From NCBI GenBank assembly GCA_013286765.1, contig JABDFB010000092.1:1-8720 (forward strand): a stretch of 8,720 bases of DNA. The letters are read 5' to 3'. Positions 1-5,324 of this stretch are shown here, one piece after another. The stretch is from Deltaproteobacteria bacterium. Lineage in GTDB: Bacteria > Bdellovibrionota > UBA1018. Under the pieces are notes generated by a model. The model had not been told where the DNA came from. It did no database searches and saw only the letters and a list, made by a program, of their open reading frames with translations. A program made the translations under genes and the position numbers. How positions within the stretch are numbered: the first letter of the stretch is position 1; every line of letters starts with the position of its first letter.

Positions 1-1542
1 AGCAAACGCTTTTTCCAACGTAGGAGCAAACTTTTTAATATTCTCAACTCTTGTGCCACGAGCACCATACGCTTCTGCATATTTTACAAAATCAGGATTG
101 TTGAAAGTCATTCCGAAATCTTTAAATTTATCTACGGATTGTTTCCACCGAATCATTCCGTAAGCTCCGTCGGTTAAGATCAGTACGACAAGATTAAGCT
201 TCAGCCTTACTGCGGTTTCCAGTTCCTGACTATTCATCATGAACCCACCGTCCCCACAAACAGCCATAACACGGCGTTTTGGATAGAGCATCGCTGCCAC
301 CATTCCGGATGGGAGACCGGCGCCCATTGTAGCTAGTGCGTTATCCAGCAAAAGAGTATTTGCCATGCGTGTCCGGTAGTTTCTGGCAAACCAGATTTTA
401 TACATTCCGTTATCGAGCGTAAGAATGCCATCTTCTGGCATTACCTGTCGGACGTCGTGAACGATTCTCTGAGGTGTGAATCTATCTTCAGTGGCGCGTG
501 CCGCGATTCGTTCGAGAATATTCTCGCGCAGATGCAGAAGCGCCTGGGCATTGGGAAGTTTTCCTTCAACTCGATCAGCCAGAAGTTTGAGCGATGGGCC
601 AATATCGCCAATAATTTCTGTTTGTGGAAAATAGACTTTTTCAACAGTTGCCGGCTGGTATCCGACGTGGATCACCTTCGGCCCTTTTTCACTCATTACA
701 AAAGGTGGTTTTTCAATAGTGTCGTGTCCAATTGTAATAATCAGATCGGCTCGTTCAATCGCTTCATGTACATAGTCACGCTCTGTCAGGGCAGCAGTCC
801 CCATATAAAGATCTGTTGCGCCAGAGACTGTGCCTTTGCCCATTTGCGTCGTGAAAAATGGAATTTTTGTCCGTAAAACAAATTGAGAAAGATCTGAGGT
901 GGAACGTGGTCGTGACGCAGCAGCACCGAGCATTACCAGCGGGCTCTTGGACTTGATAAGCATCTCTGCGGCGCTTTCAATATCTTTAGGGCAAGCGATA
1001 GGGAGATTCACAGGATGCGAATGCAGCAGCGGAATTTTTTCGCACTTTTCGGCGGCGATATCTTCAGGAAGTTCGAGGTGTACTGGGCCTGGTCGTTCCT
1101 CCTGCGCTATGCGAAAGGCCTCGCGTATCATAGTTGGAATAGCAGACGGAGTGACGATTTGACGGCTTAGTTTGGTCAGAGGTTTCATCGTTCCGACGAT
1201 ATCGACTATTTGAAAGCGCGCCTGGCGTGACGTTAGAATACCTTTTTGGCCCGTAATCATGATGAGTGGCATTGCGCCGAGAAGTGCGTAGGCCGCACCT
1301 GTTGTAAAGTTGAGCGCGCCGGGACCTAAGGTTGCGATACAGACTCCCGGGCGGCCGGTCAATCTACCGTAGGTCGCTGCCATGAATGCAGCCGCTTGTT
1401 CGTGGCGTGTGAGTATCAGTTCGATTTTTGATTTCCGTATAGATTCGACGACATCAAGGTTCTCTTCGCCTGGAATGCCAAATATGCGATCCACCCCTTC
1501 GTTTTCCAAAGCTGAAACCAGCAAGTCGGAACCTTTGATCAT
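1..1542 (-). CDS. Acetolactate synthase large subunit-type ThDP enzyme (C-terminus beyond window)
   Basis: Likely condenses two pyruvates to acetolactate using thiamine diphosphate and Mg2+ in the cytoplasm. The 514 visible residues read without a stop to the window edge; related enzymes have about 550, so a few dozen C-terminal residues are missing. The N-terminal PYR domain has FGIPGEENLD (21-30) and the cofactor-activating glutamate in TRHEQAAAFM (E48). The middle domain carries ITGQK and TQMGKGTV. The C-terminal domain has the ThDP/Mg motif G430-D431-G432 followed 27 residues later by D458 in TDGAYGMI. Asp at that site is what I recall for the catabolic AlsS/BudB type, whereas anabolic IlvB enzymes usually have Asn. 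The start at 1542 is set by AAGAGGAG five bases upstream; a stop lies in frame further upstream. No small regulatory subunit gene (ilvN type) or decarboxylase gene is visible on the 5' side. A glyoxylate carboligase or another pyruvate-using family member is possible. Confidence 0.88.
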   Translation of the reverse strand, partial: MIKGSDLLVSALENEGVDRIFGIPGEENLDVVESIRKSKIELILTRHEQAAAFMAATYGRLTGRPGVCIATLGPGALNFTTGAAYALLGAMPLIMITGQKGILTSRQARFQIVDIVGTMKPLTKLSRQIVTPSAIPTMIREAFRIAQEERPGPVHLELPEDIAAEKCEKIPLLHSHPVNLPIACPKDIESAAEMLIKSKSPLVMLGAAASRPRSTSDLSQFVLRTKIPFFTTQMGKGTVSGATDLYMGTAALTERDYVHEAIERADLIITIGHDTIEKPPFVMSEKGPKVIHVGYQPATVEKVYFPQTEIIGDIGPSLKLLADRVEGKLPNAQALLHLRENILERIAARATEDRFTPQRIVHDVRQVMPEDGILTLDNGMYKIWFARNYRTRMANTLLLDNALATMGAGLPSGMVAAMLYPKRRVMAVCGDGGFMMNSQELETAVRLKLNLVVLILTDGAYGMIRWKQSVDKFKDFGMTFNNPDFVKYAEAYGARGTRVENIKKFAPTLEKAFA

Positions 1543-1560
1543 AGACGCTCCTCTTAGATT

Positions 1561-1583
1561 CTTCAATATCAGGGTTATTGAAG
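1561..1583. promoter_or_regulatory. Inverted repeat in leader of the acetolactate synthase-type gene
   Basis: CTTCAATA and TATTGAAG form perfect 8-base arms around a 7-base spacer. The repeat lies 19-41 bases upstream of the minus-strand ATG at 1542, just beyond its Shine-Dalgarno sequence. It could be an operator or a leader hairpin. The rest of the 1543-1770 gap holds no convincing minus-strand promoter that I can see. Confidence 0.35.
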
Positions 1584-1687
1584 CCGTTCAAGTTTAGTCA
1601 TCCTTTTTACTCAGTATTTAGATACGGACTTTTACGGGTATGGGTGACGGGAAGGTTCTAAAGGAGGTCGAAAAACTTGGGCTCCTA

Positions 1688-1716
1688 TTGACATAATTGC
1701 GATCCAGGCATAAATA
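1688..1716 (+). promoter_or_regulatory. Possible promoter of the 1771 gene
   Basis: A perfect -35 consensus TTGACA (1688-1693) is followed after 17 bases by a poor -10, TAAATA (1711-1716). CATAAA at 1709-1714 is a closer -10 match but has only 15 bases of spacing. The site lies about 55 bases upstream of the ATG at 1771. Only the -35 hexamer is convincing. Confidence 0.35.
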
Positions 1717-1770
1717 CAGTCGCTAGATAATATTCTAAAATTTCTATTCTCTTTAAAAAAGAAGGTGAAA

Positions 1771-2430
1771 ATGAAAACGTTTCGGAATTCTCTACTTGTG
1801 ATAGGATTTTTAAATTTTTCGTTAATAGGAAATGTCTACGCCGGCATAGTACATAATCTGGCACGAGAACGAGCATGGCCTGCTGTTTTTCGGGTCTTGG
1901 ATGAAGCAAAGAAAAATTTGAAAAAAGAGGCGTTTATAGAATTTTTTGAGGATCGTGACGAGAGTGGCGAAGATCTCTTCGACATAGCCGACGCTCAAGG
2001 AAACCGATACGCTTACGGAATTCTCGCGTCCTACGAACAGGAAATCTCTTATGATCGAGTGCAGGCAGAAGTAAATGCATCGGTGATTAATAACAGCGGT
2101 GAAACGCATACTTTTCGTCCTATCACTAGCCCTATGGGTGAAGGCTCTATGGCTGATACTGAAGCCGGCGATCTTGGTGAAGGAGGAGGGGAGGGTTCAA
2201 GTGTAGGTGACGGACAGCTTTTAGTTTCGAGTGGAAGAGTTAATCCAGTCAATCTACCAGCCGGAGACGATGTAGTTGCTATGGAGGCAGATTATGCCTT
2301 GGAAAGAGAAGCTCCACCCCGTGCGGAATCTACCAATGTTTCTGAATCAGAGAGCGAAGATTTACCACGATTTAACCGACCTGAGCCTAAGATTGTACCA
2401 GCTGGTACGGGTGTGGGGCCCCGTAAGTAG
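1771..2430 (+). CDS. Secreted acidic hypothetical protein with a disordered C-terminal half
   Basis: A 219-residue protein that I do not recognise. Residues 1-24 form a Sec signal peptide: a short basic start, a hydrophobic core LLVIGFLNFSLIG, and probable cleavage after VYA. Residues 25-95 look helical and folded. The stretch around DESGEDLFDIADAQGN with following leucines faintly resembles one ankyrin-type repeat, which is weak. From about residue 115 the chain becomes rich in Gly, Ser, Glu and Asp, with GEGGGEGSS near the middle and SESESED near the end, followed by a proline-rich basic tail, PEPKIVPAGTGVGPRK. There is no cysteine, lipobox or C-terminal sorting signal. The ATG at 1771 is preferred to a GTG two codons earlier because AAGG (1762-1765) is correctly spaced only for the ATG. 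It stands 61 bases before the BtuF-like gene and could be co-transcribed. Likely periplasmic or extracellular; function unknown. Confidence 0.75.
   Translation: MKTFRNSLLVIGFLNFSLIGNVYAGIVHNLARERAWPAVFRVLDEAKKNLKKEAFIEFFEDRDESGEDLFDIADAQGNRYAYGILASYEQEISYDRVQAEVNASVINNSGETHTFRPITSPMGEGSMADTEAGDLGEGGGEGSSVGDGQLLVSSGRVNPVNLPAGDDVVAMEADYALEREAPPRAESTNVSESESEDLPRFNRPEPKIVPAGTGVGPRK
2395..2425 (+). repeat. Clustered palindromes at the 3' end of the 1771 gene
   Basis: GTACCAGCTGGTAC (2395-2408) is a perfect 14-base palindrome. It is followed by an overlapping inverted repeat, TACGGG (2406-2411) with CCCGTA (2420-2425), which contains GGGGCCCC. The cluster ends three bases before the stop codon. 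No T-run follows, so it is not a standard intrinsic terminator, though RNA hairpins here could stall or protect the transcript. It also encodes the Pro/Gly-rich tail, so coincidence is plausible. Confidence 0.3.
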
Positions 2431-2442
2431 TACCTATTCGGT

Positions 2443-2473
2443 TTGGCATGGTGCCATGAAGTCCTGATATAGC
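2443..2473 (+). promoter_or_regulatory. Possible promoter of the BtuF-like gene
   Basis: TTGGCA (2443-2448) matches the -35 consensus at five of six bases. A -10 is less clear: GATATA at 2466-2471 (17-base spacer) or TATAGC at 2468-2473 (19-base spacer). The octamer TGATATAG occurs twice, at 2465-2472 and 2477-2484. No Shine-Dalgarno sequence precedes the ATG at 2492, so a very short leader is conceivable. Confidence 0.25.
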
Positions 2474-2491
2474 ATGTGATATAGACTCGCT

Positions 2492-3403
2492 ATGAGAATA
2501 GTATCTTTATTGGCTAGTGCTACAGAGATTGTGTGTGAGTTAGGTTTGCGGGAACAGCTGGTAGGAAGATCTCACGAGTGCGATTATCCGCTCGACATTT
2601 TGCATCTCCCTCAATGTACGGAAACAAAATTCCAGACTTCTGGGTCAAGCCCAGAGATCGATGCTCGGATCAAGGATATTGTTCGACGCGGTTTATCTGT
2701 CTATCGAGTCTTTGAAGATCGATTACGCGAGCTTCGGCCTGATGTGATAATTACGCAAATCCAGTGTGAAGTGTGTGCAGTGAGTGAAAAAGATGTTTGC
2801 GAGGCACTTTATAACTGGATGGACTATCGACCGACAATTGTTTCTTTGAATCCAGGAGATTTAGAAGGAATCTGGACAGATATTCGCAGAGTTGCCGAAG
2901 CGACTCGAGTTCCCGCCCGCGGTGAAGAGGTTATTTCGAGACTCAAGAAGCGCATGCAGGACATTTCTTCGCACGCAAGGAACTTTACGGACCGACCTAG
3001 CGTCGCCTGTATCGAATGGATTGAACCATTGATGTCAGCCGGAAATTGGCTTCCAGAGTTGGTAGAGATGGCAGGCGGTACAAATCTATTCGGAATTGCC
3101 GGTAAACACTCTCCTTATATGAAGTGGGAAGACCTGGTTCGCAAAAATCCTGACACAATTGTTGTTATGCCTTGTGGTTGGGGTATGGAACGGACGCGTG
3201 AAGATATGCACTATCTGACGGACAGGGGAGAATGGGGCCGTCTCAAGGCAGTGGAGGAAGGCCGCGTATTTCTCACTGACGGCAATCAGTACTTTAATCG
3301 CCCAGGTCCCAGAGTGGTCGAGTCGTTAGAAATTCTGGCAGAAATAGTTCACCCTGGTAAGTTTGAAGCTAGATATGAGAGTCAGGGTTGGTGCAGGTTC
3401 TAG
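2492..3403 (+). CDS. BtuF-like (Peripla_BP_2) cobalamin-type binding protein, no signal peptide
   Basis: A 303-residue protein with the fold of class III periplasmic binding proteins such as BtuF, commonly annotated as 'cobalamin-binding protein'. It opens directly with the first strand and helix, RIVSLLASATEIVCELGL (2-19), followed by VGRSHECDYP, the standard start of this group. There is no signal peptide, so it should stay in the cytoplasm, unlike true BtuF. The middle has TQIQCEVCAVSE with a CXXC pair (C92, C95), which I recall as typical of this signal-less subfamily. The second lobe contains WIEPLMSAGNWLPELVEMAGG, then DTIVVMPCGWG and a C-terminal helix. No btuC or btuD permease or ATPase gene is adjacent, so import is not supported by context. 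The actual ligand is unknown; B12, another corrinoid or a metal chelate are options. The ATG at 2492 is set by homology because upstream ribosome binding is weak. Confidence 0.82.
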   Translation: MRIVSLLASATEIVCELGLREQLVGRSHECDYPLDILHLPQCTETKFQTSGSSPEIDARIKDIVRRGLSVYRVFEDRLRELRPDVIITQIQCEVCAVSEKDVCEALYNWMDYRPTIVSLNPGDLEGIWTDIRRVAEATRVPARGEEVISRLKKRMQDISSHARNFTDRPSVACIEWIEPLMSAGNWLPELVEMAGGTNLFGIAGKHSPYMKWEDLVRKNPDTIVVMPCGWGMERTREDMHYLTDRGEWGRLKAVEEGRVFLTDGNQYFNRPGPRVVESLEILAEIVHPGKFEARYESQGWCRF

Positions 3404-3481
3404 GGTATCCGATGACTTTTTGATAGGCGCTGCGTCACAACTTAATATAACGCAGCGCCTATCAAAAAGTCATCGGATACC
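3404..3481. repeat. Perfect inverted repeat, 32-base arms with 14-base loop
   Basis: The left arm is 3404-3435, the right arm 3450-3481, and the spacer 3436-3449 is CACAACTTAATATA. The arms match at all 32 positions. The left arm begins at the base immediately after the TAG stop of the BtuF-like gene. In RNA this makes a very long hairpin that could block 3' exonucleases, recruit RNase III or terminate transcription. However, no T-run follows the right arm, so it is not a classical intrinsic terminator. Each arm contains ATCCGATGACTTTTTG (left 3407-3422; right, inverted, 3463-3478), and the same 16-mer recurs at 8419-8434. I see no clear target-site duplication in the flanks. Confidence 0.9.
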
Positions 3482-3485
3482 TTGC

Positions 3486-3502
3486 AATTATTTGAAATAA
3501 TT
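3486..3502. promoter_or_regulatory. 17-base palindrome upstream of the GH16 gene
   Basis: AATTATTT, a central G, and AAATAATT form a perfect palindrome that starts five bases after the long inverted repeat. It lies about 45 bases upstream of the proposed -35 hexamer of the GH16 gene. Symmetric AT-rich sites like this can be operators for dimeric regulators, but the AT-rich setting raises the odds of chance. Confidence 0.35.
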
Positions 3503-3532
3503 AGAATTTATCCATTTAAGTAGGTTTTTAGT

Positions 3533-3563
3533 AAAAAATATAAAGTATTGTAATTTATAAAAA
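3533..3563 (+). promoter_or_regulatory. AT-rich shared box, copy 1 (upstream of GH16 gene)
   Basis: AAAAAATATAAA (3533-3544), four extra bases GTAT, then TGTAATTTATAAAAA (3549-3563). The same two blocks, without the four bases, occur upstream of the next gene at 5259-5285. Within the box, TATAAA (3539-3544) and TTTATA (3554-3559) are inverted and flank the proposed -35 hexamer, where a bound regulator would affect transcription. Confidence 0.5.
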
Positions 3564-3575
3564 AAGTAGTATATT
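3548..3575 (+). promoter_or_regulatory. Probable promoter of the GH16 gene
   Basis: A -35 TTGTAA (3548-3553, four of six bases) and a -10 TATATT (3570-3575, five of six) are separated by 16 bases. They lie about 60 bases before the ATG at 3636, in the most AT-rich part of the gap. The -35 is inside the shared AT-rich box. Confidence 0.5.
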
Positions 3576-3617
3576 AGTGGACTATTTTAGTATGCTTTGT
3601 GCAAATAAGCCTACTAG

Positions 3618-3637
3618 ATGAGCTGGGGGGCTCTCAT
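3618..3637 (+). promoter_or_regulatory. Small hairpin over the GH16 ribosome-binding site and start
   Basis: ATGAG (3618-3622) pairs with CTCAT (3633-3637), which includes the first two bases of the start codon. GAGC/GCTC (3620-3623 with 3630-3633) is an alternative stem. Either way the six-G run at 3625-3630 that acts as the Shine-Dalgarno sequence sits wholly or mostly in the loop. The six Gs and five-base spacing decide the start at 3636 over the in-frame ATG at 3618, which has no ribosome-binding site. Confidence 0.35.
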
Positions 3638-5249
3638 GAAAATTACTAAGTCTTTCATCGTAACGGTTGTGCTTGCGGGTTCTTTTTCCGTGGGATTGGT
3701 AGTAAATGCGGGCAATCTAGATGCGCCCCATGCTTCCGCTCTTCCCAAAGGAAAATCAGACACTCAGTTTTTTAAGAATTCCGACGTCGATTGGAGAGAA
3801 GATTTTGCGACATTAGATAGGGCGCGCTGGACTCCAGAGGTGACTGCATCAGGTGGGGGAAATTTTGAATTTCAGGTTTATACGGATTCTGAAGATAATC
3901 TCTTTGTAAGGGACAACGTTCTCTATCTTAAACCGGGTCTTACTAAGACCCACCAGATTTCTTCGGGGCAGTTTCTAAAAAACGGAACAGGCGGGAGCAC
4001 TCCCGATTCAGTACCCGTAGTTCCCGGTGATGGAAAGAACTATTCAGGCACCATTACGGCGGGAGACATAGGGGAGCATGCAATACTCGGTTGTGGGAAA
4101 ACGAGTTTTGTTCAAGCAAATGATATTTTTACGAATAATGGTTGCCCTGTATGGGGTAAAAATCAGATTTGGTGGTTGGATTTAGGGACTCGGTGTACCG
4201 ATAATGGGAGTTCCATTAAACTACCTAATAACGGCGGATGCGTTCTGAGTAGCGGTTATTATGTGACTCAAGCATTTGAGGATGCGTCATACTCCTATTA
4301 TTCCATCATGAAACCCGTAACATCGGCCCGTATTTCCACAAAAAATAGTAAAGACGGATTCTTCAAATATGGTCGTTTAGAAGTCAAAGCAAAGATTCCG
4401 AAAGGCGACTGGTTATGGCCAGCTATTTGGATGCTTCCGAAGTCTACGGTGCCTATTGATCGTGATAATCCCACAGGAACTGGCGTTTACGGCGTCTGGC
4501 CAAGAAGTGGTGAAATCGATATCATGGAAGCTCGGGGCAATGATCGTGGTTGCTCAGATGCTTATATGGACCGAAATCCAAAATCAAATGCAGGCGGTGT
4601 TCAATCGATCGCTGGAACTCTTCATTGGGGGGAAAGCTATAAGAAAAATGGATTTCCAAAAACTCATACGGCTTATACCGTATCCGATACTTCAGGAACA
4701 TTGGATCAGGAATTTCATATCTTCGGAATACGTTGGAACGAAACTGGACTCTATACGTATTTGGATAACGATTCTAACCACGTTTTGGAAGTTTCCTTTG
4801 TTCAAGGTTCATTTAGCGACAGAGCGAGTCAGAAGACAGAGCATTGTTTAAAAAGAGGCCCGAAGGACTCTGATAATTTTGATTGCGTCATGAACAGTTC
4901 AGAGAATTCCATGGAGAAGTTTCCAGCTGATATTTGGCCAACACGCCAGGGTCCTTTCGATCAAGAGTTTTATCTGATTCTCAATGTGGCGGTTGGCTTT
5001 GTTGATCCTGATCCCAACGCAGGAAAATTGGGATACTTTCCAGATAACTACTGTAATAAGCCCTGGCAGAATGCAGGTAAGTACCCTGTCGCAGATTTCT
5101 ATGCGGCAAAATCAGATTGGTTTCCTACTTGGACGGGCGGTACTAGCTCCGCAATCAGCGACAATGCAGCACTCCAGATCTCAGAGATTCGATATTGGAA
5201 TGAGCAGCACGCAGGTGTTTTCGGTGAATTGAAAAATCCCGGAAATTAA
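3636..5249 (+). CDS. Secreted GH16 endo-beta-1,3(4)-glucanase, animal-type laminarinase branch
   Basis: A 537-residue exported glycoside hydrolase predicted to cleave beta-1,3- or mixed-linkage glucans such as laminarin, with retention of configuration. The signal peptide (1-25) has the hydrophobic core FIVTVVLAGSFSVGLVV and likely cleavage after VNA. The GH16 jelly-roll covers about 52-525. The active site is SGEIDIMEARGN (291-302): E293 nucleophile, D295 assisting, E298 acid/base, all present. Around it are FKYGRLEVKAKIPKG, GDWLWPAIWMLPK (257-269), FDQEFYLILNVAVG (441-454), a G-FPD/KPW segment (466-477) and a final strand LQISEIRYW. This series matches the laminarinase/coelomic-factor/beta-glucan-recognition group best known from animals. 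Most insect GNBP-type members lack the catalytic glutamates, which are kept here. A long insert (about 105-225) contains four cysteines that may form disulfides. There is no carbohydrate-binding module, dockerin or T9SS tail. The closest bacterial relatives cannot be determined here. Confidence 0.92.
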   Translation: MKITKSFIVTVVLAGSFSVGLVVNAGNLDAPHASALPKGKSDTQFFKNSDVDWREDFATLDRARWTPEVTASGGGNFEFQVYTDSEDNLFVRDNVLYLKPGLTKTHQISSGQFLKNGTGGSTPDSVPVVPGDGKNYSGTITAGDIGEHAILGCGKTSFVQANDIFTNNGCPVWGKNQIWWLDLGTRCTDNGSSIKLPNNGGCVLSSGYYVTQAFEDASYSYYSIMKPVTSARISTKNSKDGFFKYGRLEVKAKIPKGDWLWPAIWMLPKSTVPIDRDNPTGTGVYGVWPRSGEIDIMEARGNDRGCSDAYMDRNPKSNAGGVQSIAGTLHWGESYKKNGFPKTHTAYTVSDTSGTLDQEFHIFGIRWNETGLYTYLDNDSNHVLEVSFVQGSFSDRASQKTEHCLKRGPKDSDNFDCVMNSSENSMEKFPADIWPTRQGPFDQEFYLILNVAVGFVDPDPNAGKLGYFPDNYCNKPWQNAGKYPVADFYAAKSDWFPTWTGGTSSAISDNAALQISEIRYWNEQHAGVFGELKNPGN

Positions 5250-5258
5250 TAATTAAAT

Positions 5259-5285
5259 AAAAAATATAAATGTAATTTATAAAAA
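5259..5285 (+). promoter_or_regulatory. AT-rich shared box, copy 2 (upstream of barrel gene)
   Basis: AAAAAATATAAA (5259-5270) runs straight into TGTAATTTATAAAAA (5271-5285), the same blocks as at 3533-3563 without the four-base insert. TATAAA (5265-5270) and TTTATA (5276-5281) form an inverted repeat with a 5-base spacer. The box ends two bases before the proposed -35 hexamer of the downstream gene. Confidence 0.5.
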
Positions 5286-5286
5286 G

Positions 5287-5315
5287 TTGTGAGCTTAAAA
5301 ATTTAATCATATCAT
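5287..5315 (+). promoter_or_regulatory. Possible promoter of the barrel gene
   Basis: -35 TTGTGA (5287-5292, four of six) and -10 TATCAT (5310-5315, five of six) are spaced by 17 bases. The -10 ends only nine bases before the ATG at 5325, so transcription from it would give a nearly leaderless mRNA. This would fit the absence of a Shine-Dalgarno sequence there. Confidence 0.4.
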
Positions 5316-5324
5316 CATACGAAA

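Noticed and set aside
457..1162. Plus-strand open frames across the acetolactate synthase region
   Set aside because: They are antisense shadows of a continuous minus-strand frame with clear ThDP-enzyme motifs.
1640..1696. An 18-codon reading frame beginning MGDGKVLKEVEKLG in the gap before 1771
   Set aside because: It has no upstream ribosome-binding site; its AAGGAGG is internal, no suitable start follows it, and the -35 candidate overlaps its end. Most likely chance.
3404..3481. Classical intrinsic terminator for the BtuF-like gene
   Set aside because: No run of T follows the right arm. The stem is far longer than usual and its core motif recurs elsewhere, so a repeat element fits better.
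3404..3481. Insertion sequence remnant with target-site duplication
   Set aside because: I found no matching direct repeats at the two flanks and no transposase fragment in the loop.
3618..3635. Start of the glucanase at ATG 3618 with six extra residues
   Set aside because: No ribosome-binding site lies before 3618, while a G-run at correct spacing precedes 3636, and the extra residues weaken the signal peptide.
4456..4851. 131-codon frame inside the glucanase gene
   Set aside because: It is an out-of-frame shadow. The main frame carries all GH16 motifs through this stretch.
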